Shown here piece by piece: positions 46,121 through 56,793 of a stretch of 64,000 bases of DNA (position 1 is its first letter; every line of letters starts with the position of its first letter). Below the pieces are notes generated by a model. That model ran no database searches. It saw only the letters and a list, made by a program, of their open reading frames with translations, and had not been told where the DNA came from. The DNA comes from Caecitellus pseudoparvulus (Eukaryota; Bigyra: Bicosoecida): contig CBFFRQ010000087.1 of NCBI GenBank assembly GCA_965644315.1, positions 1-64,000 of the forward strand. The letters are read 5' to 3'. Made by a program: the position numbers and the translations under genes.

Positions 46121-47339
46121 ATGAACGGCTTCTGTGCGTGGCGAGGCGTTGTCAGGCACAGCGCTGTTTTGACGCCACCCACATGCACACACTGCCTGAG
46201 CACAGACAAGGCGCCAGTATCGAAGGGGCTCATTGGCACGGTGGGTGTGGCTTCTGTGGCAGCATGGATGCTGGACGTGACCGCAGGAAACCTGGAGCTG
46301 AGTGAGTGCTGGCGGCACGTGAAACGCAAGTGGCACGCCCCGCACGACTGCCCCGTCCCTCCACGCCTCAACGGCAGATTCCGCGAAAGTCTTTGAGGGG
46401 GAGGTTTGGCGTGTGTTCATGAGCCACTTCGTCGCTGCCAGGTGCGTGGGCTGCCTCCCAGCCTGTGCGACGCTTCACTCGGCAGACATGCCACCTGGCT
46501 CACTCCGCACCCATCACAGCCCTGTGCACTTGGTGTTCAGCCTGGGGCTGCTGTACAACTTCAGACACTTCGAGCGCTTGCTGGGCAGCAACAAGTTTTC
46601 CCTCTTCTTGCTCCTCGCTGGCCTGGCCGGCTCTGGCGCGCTACTGGCTGCTCAGGCGGCGGGCTTGGCGCCCCCCCTCACTGGCCCCACACTGCTGCTC
46701 TTCGCGCTGTTTCCACTGTACATGCGCCTCGTGCCGCGCCGCGTGCCAGCGCAGTTCACCCTGCTCGGCATTTCCTTCTCCGACAAAGCCATGGTGTACC
46801 TGGCCGGCCTCCAGCTGGCTTTCGCCGACGGTGCCAAGTCACTCCTCCCAGCAGTAGTGGGCACTGTGCTGGGGGCGCTGTACTTGGCCAACGTAGCTGG
46901 CGTCGGCGCTGCCCGTTGGCCGGCAGCTCTGCACTCCACTGCAGAAGCGGCGTTCCTGCCCGTGCTGGGCGAGGAGCACCCCAGCCGGGTCGCAGCGCGA
47001 CGTGCCGCGGCGCGAGCCCAACGCGAGCGTCAGCAGTTGCAGGCGCAAGCCATGGCAATGGCTCGGCAGGGAGGTGCACGTGGTGAGCAGCTGAGGGCTC
47101 TGCAGGCCATGCTGGCTGCGCAGGGGGGGGCTGGTGCAGAGGGGGGTGGAGGGGGGGTGCCCATGGGCGGCACGGGGGGGGGTCCCACCCCCCCTCCACC
47201 CATGCCCCGTGTGGAGCCGGACGAGGCAGCAGTGCAGCAGCTGATGGCCATGGGCTTCGACCGCGCGGAGTCAGAGGCGGCCCTGGCGGCCACAGGGAAC
47301 AACGCTGACGCGGCCGCGGCCAGACTGCTGGGCGACTGA
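46121..47339 (+). CDS. UBAC2-like rhomboid pseudoprotease with C-terminal UBA domain
   Basis: Exons 46121-46133 (13 nt), 46206-46301, 46378-46441 and 46520-47339 give 330 residues, close to human UBAC2. The joins rebuild family sequence: MNGFYKAPVSKG, then GEVWRVFMSHFVAASP and VFSLGLLYNFRHFERLLGS. Helices follow to about residue 200. The family lacks the rhomboid Ser-His pair and I see none here. The last 45 residues are a UBA domain (QQLMAMGFDRAESEAALAAT, then NNADAAAARLL). UBAC2 works in the ER membrane with gp78 and UBXD8 in ER-associated degradation and lipid-droplet protein sorting. Between helices and UBA is a Gly/Pro-rich linker. Two of the three donors are GTGCGT. Confidence 0.92.
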
Positions 47340-47483
47340 GCACGCCACACCCTGTCAGAGGCTCTCTCTCACCGCACAATGCATGTGGCTCGACCCACCC
47401 CCATCCCCCACGCACAGCGGCACAGCAGCACAGCAAGGATGCATTTGCACACAGACAGCAGCAGCGCAGAGCAGCCCCCCCCC

Positions 47484-48611
47484 TCACGCCTCCTTCACCA
47501 GCTTGGACACTCCGAAACGCTGCCGAATCTCCCGTCGGATGTCCTTGGAGCCATGCAGAGTGTCCAGGAAACCCGCCAACTTCAACAGTTCCGTGTCAGC
47601 TCGGTCGTCGAACCAGGACTCGATGGGCACGCCGTTGTCGATTTGGTAGCCAAAGGCGTGTGGCGAGTTGTCCACCAGCAGCGTCTGCTTCAAATCTCGC
47701 CCCAGCACGTGCAGGTCTTTCAAATAGTTCCCCTCCACGCACAAGCATGAGTCACGGTACAAGCGGTGCTGGATGTACTTGCCCTTGGGGTCCAGCAAGT
47801 TCAACAGGCGCTCCGCGTACACTTGCTGACTGGCCGTGAAGATCGTGACTTCGAATTTCCCCGCAATTGCCCGCAGGAACTTGTCCAGGTATGGCCGCTT
47901 GCGCACATACACCTGGTAGTTGACGCCGTTGAAGTTCACGGGGAAGGTCAGGTCTGCGTCAGCGATGGGGTCCACGCTGCAGTGTACGAGCGTTTCATCC
48001 AGGTCCAGGACCAGGTTGATGGGGGGTGCCGTCGCACTCTTGGCTGGCAGCACAGCCCGCGGCAACACTGGTCGCACGGTGTGGTACGCTGGCAGCAGCT
48101 TCATGAACAGGTACGGGTTGAACTCCTCGTACTCGTAGTCGCCGTCCTCCGTGGATGCGGCCGCTGCAGGCGCTGGTGCTGGTGCTGGTGCAGGTGCTGG
48201 GGATCTGGCCGCGGCGCCATAGCCATACGTGGTGGTGGCTGCTGCAGGGGCTGGGGCCTGTGAGTACGATGCGTAATAGGCGCTGGATGTCGCTGTGCCC
48301 GCTGTGGCGTAGGAGCCCACACCGTAGGAGCCGCCGACAGAGGCAGACGCGCGAGCAGCGGGTGCTGGTGACAAGTCAACTGCAGCGGCGGCTTGGGCCA
48401 GGGAAGTCTGAGGGTGGCGGGGCAAGGCATGGCAAGTGCATGGAGTGGCGTGCAGGTGAACGGTCCTCGCGCAACGCACGTGGTGGCCGTGAACGCCAGC
48501 AGCATCAGCCTCATCTGTGCAGGGAGGCAAGATTGCGTTGCACGCGAAACGCCGGGGCAGCAGGCTCCCCTGCAACGACGTACCTTGGCCCTGTAAGGTC
48601 GGCGAAAACAT
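47484..48611 (-). CDS. FCP1/SCP-type phosphatase, CTDSPL2-like
   Basis: Exons 48611-48584, 48514-48480 and 48407-47484 give 328 residues as drawn. The catalytic domain fills the C-terminal 190 residues: DLDETLVHC (the DxDxT nucleophile), VRKRPYLDKFLR, FEVTIFTASQQVYAERLLNLLDP, HRLYRDSCLCVEGNYLKDL and VDNSPHAFGYQIDNGVPI. This best fits the CTDSPL2/SCP group that dephosphorylates RNA polymerase II CTD or Smad-type substrates. The preceding region is Ala/Pro/Tyr-rich. The 5' end is uncertain: a further coding-like exon (49034-48920, starting MSASSTPHRQ, GTGCGT donor, phase 1) lies upstream but its join could not be resolved. Confidence 0.85.
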   Translation of the reverse strand: MFSPTLQGQGTSLQGSLLPRRFACNAILPPCTDEADAAGVHGHHVRCARTVHLHATPCTCHALPRHPQTSLAQAAAAVDLSPAPAARASASVGGSYGVGSYATAGTATSSAYYASYSQAPAPAAATTTYGYGAAARSPAPAPAPAPAPAAAASTEDGDYEYEEFNPYLFMKLLPAYHTVRPVLPRAVLPAKSATAPPINLVLDLDETLVHCSVDPIADADLTFPVNFNGVNYQVYVRKRPYLDKFLRAIAGKFEVTIFTASQQVYAERLLNLLDPKGKYIQHRLYRDSCLCVEGNYLKDLHVLGRDLKQTLLVDNSPHAFGYQIDNGVPIESWFDDRADTELLKLAGFLDTLHGSKDIRREIRQRFGVSKLVKEA

Positions 48612-49479
48612 AGCCCCAGTTCCACCGCCAATGTCCCTGTGATATTGCGCCGCACACAGGGGTGAAGGGGCCAGTGTCCAGGAAGAAGCGCACGCGGACT
48701 GTGTGCAGTTTCAGTTTCCGCTCGCGACACCGCAACGCACCCAGCTCCATCACGACGCAACACTGCCGTGTGACCCGGGCCGTGCATGGGACTCAGTGCT
48801 CCAGCTGTCGGTGTGGCTGTGCGCGGCAGGCGGGCGGTGAGAGGGTGCAGTGTGCCGGGGCGTGGCCGCTCTGCTCCGCCGCGCGCAAAGTGCCGCTGCG
48901 CAGAGGCAGGCGCACGCACCAGCCCCACGGTTCGACGGGCGACGCTGGGGTGTGGAGGCGATGGGGGAGGAGGCATCTGCATAGTACCCTCCAGACCCCG
49001 ACCATTGCCGGTGAGGAGTGCTGGAAGCACTCATGCTGCGAGCCACGTGCGGGCGGCGTTTCAGCGGCGTTGCCAGGAGCACTGTGCACCGCAGGTGCCG
49101 CTGGCTTGTGTTGAAGACGGCTGGGGAGGCAGCCGCGGCGTTTTTGTGGACACAGAACAGAATAGATTGTGTTGTGCAGTGAAAAGTGAAGGTCGCCCCC
49201 TCCCCCGCGGCACGTGGACTGGGGTCACTGGCTCGCCGCGTGACTCCTCCCGACCCCTGCACAACAGTGAAGCAAAACGCATGCAGTGCAGGGGCAGGGC
49301 ATCCACACGCCCACCGACCCATCGATTTCTCAGCAGCACGGGCAGCGCAGCATACCTGGGTCCCAGCAGCTGCTACGCGGGAGTCACCTGTGTGGAAGCA
49401 GCAGCAGCGAGCACTGCCTTGCTGTCCCACACATCCCTGCGCTGCCAGGAATCTGCGCGGCGCAAGCAGGCGCCATGGC
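48612..49479. other. Gap 5' of the phosphatase; possible upstream exons
   Basis: These 868 bp lie between the phosphatase start as drawn and the PhyH stop, both on the minus strand. The stretch 49034-48920 reads as a Ser/Gly/Tyr-rich peptide ending in GTGCGT and is the best candidate first exon of the phosphatase. Candidate acceptors (CACACAG, ATCACAG) occur at about 48630-48720. A GGCGTTTC motif is at 49055-49062. No other gene was found. Confidence 0.4.
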
Positions 49480-51911
49480 TCACTGCGCCGCGTGTCCTGC
49501 ACCTTCTGGCTCAGTTTCACCGTTCAACAGCGGCATGGCACTGGAGTGCCACGTCGACGCAGCCTGTGCGTCCAGTTGAGTCAACTGCCGCAGCAGCTCG
49601 GCATGTGGACTGCTCGCTGGTGCCATGTCACCGCCACTAGGCAGTGCGTCGGCATACTGCACAGTGTCAAAGTTGTACTCTGCTGAAAATGCACCAATGT
49701 CCATGTACGCATTGGCCAGTTCGCCCTCCAGGCGCCGCGCAAAGGCGTGTGAGTCAAGGCGAGAAACGGCCGCGCGAGCGTACGGCGGCAACGCGTCAAA
49801 GTCGACCGTGTGACGCGGCAAGAAATTTCTACCGTCATGGAACCAGTCTTGCACCCAGGTCGTGTACAGGATGCTGCGCCAGGTGCGCGTTTGGCGGTTG
49901 GCGCCCCCCCTATGTTCCACACGCACGTCAAACAGAATCACATCCCCTTCCTGCGCCTCACCGAAAAGGAAGTCCCTGGCAGACACGGGGGAACGAGTGC
50001 GATTGGCCCAGCCGCCCACCGTCTGGCCTGCTGCGTCGGTCATCTCCCGATCATAAATCATGTCTTTCACGTTCAGCTCCTCTGGCAGAAACGCGTGACT
50101 GCCGGGCACGAAGGTCGTGGGCTGTGAAGGGGGGGGGGTGGATGCTGCACTGCGCTGTGTGCTGTGCCCGTGCAGTGCTGGCGCCACTCACGCCTGTCTC
50201 AGCTGTCATGTTCACAAGGGGTGTCACGACAGCCACAGAAAACGCCGGCTGCGTCACGCTGCCGTCCCAGAAACCGTGGGTGGAGTGACTCATCGCGGCG
50301 ATGAACTGGCGCGGCGTGAGCTGCCATGGGTACCACACCGGCAGTGTCGCGTCTGTCGTCGCATTCGCCTTCACAGTGGCAGCTCGAAGCAGCGCTCGCT
50401 TGGCAGCGCGTGCGTGTGGCGCGGCGGCAGGGGGGGGCGAGGGGGCAGGCTCTGGGTCGCGCGATCCAAGGTCGGAAGTTTGGGGCGGGAACATGCTGGC
50501 CACATACGCGTGGGAGAATTCGGCCAGGCGCGTCAGGTTGCCGGGTGGTGCGCCCAGCACATGTCGCAGGCGCCGAGCGACGATCGCCCGCGACCAAGGT
50601 GGTGTTTGCGCCGCCTGGTACAAGTGCCCCACGTCGCGGTGGATGTGCTGGGAGGGGCTGCCAGGGAGACTCGTGATGCCTGTGGGATGCGGTGGGGCGC
50701 CTGTGGTGATTCGGGGGCAGGGCGTGGCGCGAGCGATGCGGCGACACACCTGACAGCATGTCCAGCTGCAAGGAATAGGAGTCCATGGCGTGTGCCAGGA
50801 CCGGCCTGACCCACGGGTTGGCCAGCAACTCATCCCGCAGAAACTCCCCGGTGAGGGGGATCTGGTACTCATACCTCCCGCTGGAGCGCACGGAGTAGTC
50901 GTCGCCGTACATGTGGGGCGTGTGCGCCAGGTCGGCGTGTTGGGCTGCTTGCTTGGCGAAGAAATCGGTGAAGTACGCGTCGTTGCGCCGTTTCAGAAAA
51001 CGCACGAAGTCCACCGGCATGGCCCCCTGCAGCACCACAAAGCCACACACCTTCAGCACTGTCGCGGCGTCCAGGGCCAGGTCGGGCGGCAGTGCGCCAG
51101 AGGAGATGTTCTGTTCGCGCGCCGGCACGGCAACACGCACGTGCCGGTGCGTGCACAGTTCTTGCACGGCTCGCTGCTTGAAACCCATGTCCCACAACTG
51201 GTCGGCACGGGCGTAGGGGTCTGCCTCCAGACGGGGCACTTCTGGGAGGTGTGCGTTGAGGTGGGCGCGAGTTGCGGCAGCGGCGGCATCCTGCTGCTCC
51301 AGCGCCACTTTCACTTCGGGGTGGGGGCCTTGCGCATCAGACACCCCCCCCTCCTCCTCAGCAGCAGTGATAGAGGGGTGCAGGAGGTGTGTGCGTCGTC
51401 GGGCGTGGCGTGTGGGCCCGGAGATGTAGTGCTTCAAGTGCAGGGTGCGAATGACGCGTGTGCCGACGGTGTCGCTCTCGGCTTTTGCGACGTGCCCCAG
51501 CATGCCTCGCAGGCCCTCTGCCGCCGTCGCGTCCCACGGCGAATACGACAAGGCCCGCTTAAAGCCTGTCGTGGCCAGTGTGTAGTGGCGTGCGGCCGCT
51601 GCCTCTTGTGCGTGTGAGCGCTGTGGCGGGGGAGGCAGATCTGCCACAGCGGCCCAATGTGCGATGCCTGCTGCCAGCTGGGTCTCGGCGGAGGTGGGGT
51701 CGATGCGCAGAGCATGTCGCGCAGCGAGCAGCGCACCCGCCACGTCACCGTCCAGCGCTGCCTGGTTGGACGCCGCCACCAGCTCTGGCACTGTGGCTGT
51801 CGCAGCCACTTCACTACCCCTCGCTCGCGGAAGCAGCAGCAGCAGCAGCAGCAGCAGTGGCAGGCTGAGCGACAGACAAGTCACGCGAGAGGGGTGATGG
51901 GCAGGTGGCAT
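49480..51911 (-). CDS. Secretory PhyH-type Fe(II)/2-oxoglutarate dioxygenase
   Basis: Exons 51911-50750, 50679-50192 and 50121-49480 give 763 residues. Introns are GTGTGT...CCCACAG (phase 1) and GTGAGT...TTCACAG (phase 0). The signal peptide has an unbroken Leu run. An N-terminal helical region with TPR-like spacing (AALDGDVAGALLAARHALRI) precedes the catalytic domain. The iron ligands are H-x-D in QHIHRDVGHLYQ and the distal His in VEHRGGANRQ, and the last Arg is in RTWRS. TTFVPGSHAFLPEEL is the standard PhyH substrate-loop block. The phytanoyl-CoA dioxygenase family hydroxylates varied small molecules or side chains. The ER entry signal and TPR-like region recall prolyl-hydroxylase-type enzymes, but the substrate is unknown. 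Confidence 0.8.
51833..51860 (-). repeat. CAG/CTG run coding the poly-Leu signal core
   Basis: Nine or so CAG units on the plus strand encode the Leu tract of the PhyH signal peptide on the minus strand. It is a slippage-prone trinucleotide repeat within an essential targeting segment. Confidence 0.85.
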
Positions 51912-52698
51912 GCTGGGTGTGTGTGTTGGGCGATGGGATGCCGCCTGGTGCCCCTGCACGCGACACTGCGGGGTGAGGCGGCCAGTGCGGTCGCTCGTCG
52001 AAGGCGGTCGCTGTGCGACGCAGAGCGGCCTGTGCCGGGGCAGGTGCGCCACAGCAACGTGCAATGACGAGGCAGAGGGCCCTGGAACTGCAACTCCACG
52101 AACGGCTCTAGTTGTTGTGGCGGAGGGTGTACTGGGCAGGTTTGATTCTGGGCACGCGGCTGATGTGCAGTGTTGACATGCGCAGCATCACTGGCCGCAC
52201 ACCAAGCCAGCCCTGCCACACTGCTTTACCGGTCCATGCGGCCTCGCAGCTGCGCCTTGGAACGGTGCACTGAAGAAGTGTGTGCAAGGCATGAAGTGGA
52301 TAGAATAACGGAGATATAGCCCTCGGGGAACAAGCTTACACTTGAACCACACCCCTCCAAATACACAGATGCCCACAGGGTTCTAGCATATCCTGCAATT
52401 CCCCACATGCTTGCTCTCATGCACGCGATAGCTTCACAAGCGACAGATTCGGGAAGAAGACGACACTAAATTGTCCCTCAGCCGACTTTTAGGCGAAGCG
52501 ACATCCTGCTTTGTCCAGCGGCGCGCTTCGCGTGCGTCGTTTCACGCACGTTTCACTGTGCAGGGTGTCGCTCAAACCCATGCAAATCCGTCGTCAAATC
52601 ACAATTCCAACGCCCACAACAACCCCATTCTACTTCCTCTTCCAACTCCTCGCCTCCCTCCCCGTGCCTGCCAGACGCTTGCAGTGTCTGGACCCCGG
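51912..52698. promoter_or_regulatory. Divergent intergenic region, PhyH / thioredoxin reductase
   Basis: These 787 bp lie between divergent starts. The part 52270-52640 is notably AT-richer than its surroundings. A 7-bp inverted repeat CGTGCGT / ACGCACG (52531-52550, 6-nt loop CGTTTC) sits 150 bp before the reductase start and could be a shared control element or leader hairpin. The reductase frame is open upstream to 52471 but without an ATG before 52699. Confidence 0.5.
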
Positions 52699-54572
52699 AT
52701 GAAACGAGCTCGTGAAGGCAGCTCAGCAGGTGACGCAGCTGCACACGCCAACAAGAAGCGCGCCATGGCAGCGAGTGAAGACAACCACTATGACTTGATC
52801 GTGATTGGGTGCGTGGCGTGCGGTGTGTGCGGCGCGGGGGCAGCGGGCGGGTGCGGCTTTTGAAAGAACAAGGCGCGGAATCCCCCACCACGCGCACGTC
52901 AGCGGGGCAGCCTGACCGCGCCCGCCGCTGCCCACAGCAGCCCCCGCCCGTTCCTGCTCACACAAGCAGCAGACACCTCTTTGCACTCGTGAAGTCTGCT
53001 CCTGTTCACAGCGGGGGGTCCGGCGGGCTGGCTGCATCGAAGCAAGCCACCGCCAATGGTGCCAAGAAGGTTGCGCTGCTGGACTACGTGAAGCCCAGCC
53101 CTGCAGGGACGACATGGGGCCTGGGCGGCACCTGCGTGAACGTCGGGTGCATCCCCAAGAAGCTCATGCACCACGTGGCGCTGCTGGGCGAGGCACGCGC
53201 CGCCAGCGGCAAGTTGGGTTGGACCCCTGAGGAAACGCCCGCCACGCTCAGCTGGGAAGCGATGACGTCGGAAGTCTCCAACGTGCGCATGAGCAGCAAC
53301 TTCATGTACCGCGTCGCCCTGCGTGACAACAAGGTCAAGTACATCAACGGCTACGGTTCCTTTGTGGACGCGCACACGGTGAAGGTTTCTCACGACAAAA
53401 AAGCCAAAGGTGCGGAGTACACCCTGACAGCTGACAACATCCTCGTGGCTCCCGGCGGCCGCCCCCGCCCCCTCAGCGTGCCTGGTGGCGAGCACGCCAT
53501 CTCCAGCGACGACCTGTTCCAGCTGCCGTCAGCCCCTGGCCGCGTCGTGGTCATTGGCGCCAGCTACGTGGCGTTGGAGTGCGCGGGTTTTCTGGCTGGC
53601 ATGGGGTACCCCGTCACCGTGATCGTGCGGTCCATTCTCCTGCGGGGCTTCGACCAGGAGTTCGCGGAGAAGATCGGCAGTCACATGGCGGAGCATGGCG
53701 TGACGTTCGTGCGCCCCGCCACCCCCACGCGCCTGGAAAAGGGCGACGCCGGCATCACCGTGCACTACACGACGGAGGACGGCACCGAGGGGTCAGTGGA
53801 AGCGGACACGGTGCTGAACGCGACGGGGCGCGCCCCCTTCACGGAGGGCTTGAACCTGGCCGCTGCCGGCGTGGAGGTGAACGCCAAGGGCGAGATCATC
53901 GTCGCTGAGCCGGGCACGGACGCGACGACTGCGGAGGGTGTGTATGCCATTGGCGATGCGGTGGCGGGAGTACCGGAGCTGACTCCTGTGGCCATCAAGG
54001 CTGGCCTGCTGCTGGCTGACCGCCTCTTCGCGGGCTCCACCGCCAAGGTGAACTACGAACACATCCCCACGGCCGTCTTTACGCCGCTGGAGTATGGCGC
54101 TGTGGGCCCAGCAGAGGAGGCTGCTCGCGCCAAGTACGGTGACGCGCGCATTGAGGTGTACCGCACCAACCTGACCCCCACTGAGTGGGCGCCACCAGCG
54201 CTGTGGAAGCCCAAGAACCTCTGCTCCGCCAAGGTCATCGTGCTGCTGCCGGAGGACGCCGAGGCGCGCCTGGAAGCGGCAAAGGCAACTGCAACTGCAA
54301 CTGCAACCGGGGAGGGCGAAGCACCTGCCGCACCCGTGCACGCCAGCAGTGTCGTGCCAGCCGCCGAGCAGCAAGTGATCGGCCTGCACTTCTTCGGACC
54401 CAACGCGGGGGAGGTAGTGCAGGGGTACGCAGTTGCCGTGAAGGCGGGTGCAACCTGGGCAACCTTCCAAGACACCATCGGCATCCACCCCACCACCAGT
54501 GAGGAGTTCGTGTACCTGACCGTGACCAGGTCCAGCGGTGCCTCTGCCGACAAGCAGCTGTGCTGTGGGTAA
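52699..54572 (+). CDS. High-Mr thioredoxin reductase with C-terminal Cys-Cys-Gly
   Basis: Exons 52699-52808 and 53012-54572 give 556 residues. The intron (GTGCGT...TTCACAG, phase 2) interrupts the FAD-binding IVIGGGSGGLAA. The redox-active disulfide is in GGTCVNVGCIPKKLMHH. The NADPH fold (VVIGASYVALECAG) and the second FAD motif (VYAIGDAVAGVPELTPVAI) are present, as is the dimer-interface His-Glu (GIHPTTSEE). The GIHPTTSEE context and CIPKKLMHH point to thioredoxin reductase rather than glutathione reductase. The C-terminus reads DKQLCCG. Animal and some algal enzymes end in Gly-Cys-Sec-Gly, while the insect enzymes use Cys-Cys; here TGT, not TGA, stands in the Sec place. A Thr/Ala repeat (about 54285-54312) enlarges the interface domain. 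It reduces thioredoxin using NADPH. A start at the second Met (AASEDNHYD) is possible. Confidence 0.93.
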
Positions 54573-54618
54573 GCCGTCTGCAGCTGCATTCAGCCTGCAA
54601 TGCATTGCCGGTGGTGAC

Positions 54619-55536
54619 TCAGTGCGTGCCTTCCGCCTTCACCGCCATGCCGACACCGTCGCCCACTGGCACGATGCACCAGTGCACCCGCGCATCCCCC
54701 TGCATCTTGGCGTTCAGGGAGCGCAGCGTGACTGTGGCGGGGTCCTGGTGCGCCTCGTCCGCCACCTTGCCGTGCCAGATGACGTTGTCGATGAGCAGGA
54801 CACCGCCCGGTCGCAGCGCCGTCAAGCACGCCTCCACGTAGGCGGGGTACCCCTCCTTATCAGCGTCGATGAAGGCGAAGTCAGCCCAGCCAGAGCCCCG
54901 GTGAGCCACCTCGGCAGCCAGCAGGTCCTTGGCGTCGCCGATGTGCTCCACGATGCGCCCCGACACACCAGCCGCCTGCCAGTGGGGGCGGCCTTTGGAC
55001 ACGAATTCGTCTGAAATGTCGAACACGTGCAGCTGCCCATCACGCGGCAGGGCCGACGCGAAACACAGAGCGCTGTACCCAGTGAAGGTCCCCACTTCAA
55101 TGCCCACCTGTGCAGCGTGGCGGTGGAGACAGGCGGTGTGCGGCAGGCGGGGTGTGGTGTCGGAGTCCGCTCGCAGGGAATGACGCACCTTGCCGTCGAT
55201 GGCCCGCACAAGAGCGTGCAGGAACGCGCCCTCGTCTGGGGAGATCTGCATCATGCGCTGCGGCATGGCGTCTGTCAACTCCCGGATGGCCACCAGCTCC
55301 TTGCTCTCCCGGGTCCCCACGCGCAGCAAGTACTCGTACAGGGGCGTCGGCAGGCCCAGGCGCTTGTCCACCACGCCGCCGCCGGTCTTGGCCTCCACAC
55401 CGCCGCCCTTGGCTGAGGACCCACCGAACAGCAGGTACCCCACACCGACGCCCAGCGCTACACCCGCTCCCAGTGCTGCAGCGCCGATCGCCAGGGCTTT
55501 GGACGCGTTCGAGGCGGCTTGGCCTTCAGCTGCCAT
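54619..55536 (-). CDS. Cation-dependent O-methyltransferase (COMT/CCoAOMT type), membrane-anchored
   Basis: Exons 55536-55189 and 55107-54619 give 278 residues. The intron (GTGCGT...TGCACAG) is phase 0. SAM-binding motif EVGTFTGYSAL, then FIDADKEGYPAYVE with the catalytic/metal Asp and DNVIWHGKV with the metal-binding Asp-Asn, mark the PF01596 family. These enzymes methylate catechols, caffeoyl-CoA or flavonoids. A hydrophobic N-terminal helix (ALGAGVALGVGVGYLLFG) precedes the enzyme domain, as in membrane-bound COMT and in COMTD1. The substrate cannot be told from sequence. It converges with the reductase gene, 46 bp apart. Confidence 0.92.
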   Translation of the reverse strand: MAAEGQAASNASKALAIGAAALGAGVALGVGVGYLLFGGSSAKGGGVEAKTGGGVVDKRLGLPTPLYEYLLRVGTRESKELVAIRELTDAMPQRMMQISPDEGAFLHALVRAIDGKVRHSLRADSDTTPRLPHTACLHRHAAQVGIEVGTFTGYSALCFASALPRDGQLHVFDISDEFVSKGRPHWQAAGVSGRIVEHIGDAKDLLAAEVAHRGSGWADFAFIDADKEGYPAYVEACLTALRPGGVLLIDNVIWHGKVADEAHQDPATVTLRSLNAKMQGDARVHWCIVPVGDGVGMAVKAEGTH

Positions 55537-55745
55537 GGTGCTGCGGAAATCGAGAGAATCACGCTCACTTCGACGGTCACAGGCGCTTGCAGAGCATTCC
55601 AGAGAGCATGTACGGAGCAAGGGTGATAGTTTTGGCGATTACACTGCGCGGTGCCTGCTTATACTAGCACCTTGCCTGCCCCCCCCCCGCATGTGCGTTG
55701 TCAACGCACCCACGCACGCCTGCCGCACCTGCACGTGTGGTGCAT

Positions 55746-56336
55746 TCACTGCTGCTTCTTCTGCTCTCCCGAGGCGTCTGCGCCCTGGGGCAGGGGGGCC
55801 CCCGGCACTTGGCTGGCCCAGTACTTCGTCACCGCCATGGCCGCGTTGAAGACGTTGGCGCCCACCAGCAGCACGTACAACGTGGAGAGGGAGGCGATGG
55901 CGCCAGCGTCGGCGGGGGCGCCTGCCGCCACGACAGCCTGCTCCAGCGGCGTCACCTGCGTCACCAGCACAGTCACCAGCGTCACCAGCATGAGGAAGGC
56001 AGCTGTGCCAGCGGTGTGGCGAGCCCACCCGGCAGGCCGGTACACCAGCCCCAGCACGTCCTCCTTCACGGCTCGGAAGATCTCAAAAGGCAGCAGCAAC
56101 ACGAGCACCAGCATGATGTGTGAGATGATGGGCATGGCGTTGGACGTCTTCCACTGCAAGTAATGCGGCAGGAGCTGCGGCGCATTTTCCGCAAGGGCCA
56201 CGCTGGCGTCCACCAGAGCCAGGCCGAGGAAGATGCCGCCCAGCAGGGACCCTGTGATGACATCAGCCACGCCCATGGCAGGGAGGACGTTCACTGACCC
56301 CGCCACGGGCGCCTTCTTCGCGTCTGCCCCGGCCAT
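55746..56336 (-). CDS. Four-helix membrane protein of unknown function
   Basis: A single exon of 196 residues. Four hydrophobic segments are visible: about GSLLGGIFLGLALVDASVAL, IISHIMLVLVLLLPFEIF, AAFLMLVTLVTVLVTQV and ASLSTLYVLLVGANVFNAA. The first loop is Gln/Leu-rich (QLLPHYLQWK) and the C-terminus is Gln/Lys-rich. There is no cleavable signal. The layout could suit an organelle inner membrane or the ER. I do not recognise the family. Confidence 0.7.
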   Translation of the reverse strand: MAGADAKKAPVAGSVNVLPAMGVADVITGSLLGGIFLGLALVDASVALAENAPQLLPHYLQWKTSNAMPIISHIMLVLVLLLPFEIFRAVKEDVLGLVYRPAGWARHTAGTAAFLMLVTLVTVLVTQVTPLEQAVVAAGAPADAGAIASLSTLYVLLVGANVFNAAMAVTKYWASQVPGAPLPQGADASGEQKKQQ

Positions 56337-56793
56337 GCTTGAGCTGCCAATTTCCGCTAACGCCAGAGCCTGCTGCGGGGTTCAATGGCAGGCCTGCCAG
56401 GTACCTTTCTGGAGTTGCGTGTGGCTGATGTGCGTGCCTACACTTTATTGTTTATTTTGAAATTCTGGGTTTCCTGCGAAGGGACTCTGGTCGGCCTGCG
56501 CCCCTGCAAGAAGCATGTGCCATTGAGGGCAGCACACAGCCTCACACCCCGCTCCCTCAGGGCACTATGCTCACTCTGCTACAATCATACTCCCCCAACA
56601 AGCTCCAGCAATCACACCTTCTCACAGCATACCATTCGCCCTAGGACCTCTGACAGCTCACTGCCACTCGCCACCTTCTGCACGCCGCTTTCAGCACCTG
56701 CACACCCACGTCATCATCAGGCCAGCATCAACACGCCGGCCACTCCCACGCCGTTGAAACGCCCTCAACCAGCAACATAACAGCACTCCCAAC
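56337..56793. promoter_or_regulatory. Divergent intergenic region upstream of the small gene / CMC2 pair
   Basis: These 457 bp lie between the four-helix gene (minus) and the small membrane protein gene (plus). An AT-rich patch at 56443-56470 (TTATTGTTTATTTTGAAATT) is the best promoter candidate. A GAAACGCC motif is at 56756-56763, near the plus-strand start. No other gene was found. Confidence 0.5.

Noticed and set aside
52699-54572. Glutathione reductase
   Set aside because: The Cys-Cys-Gly tail and the CIPKKLMHH context identify a high-Mr thioredoxin reductase.
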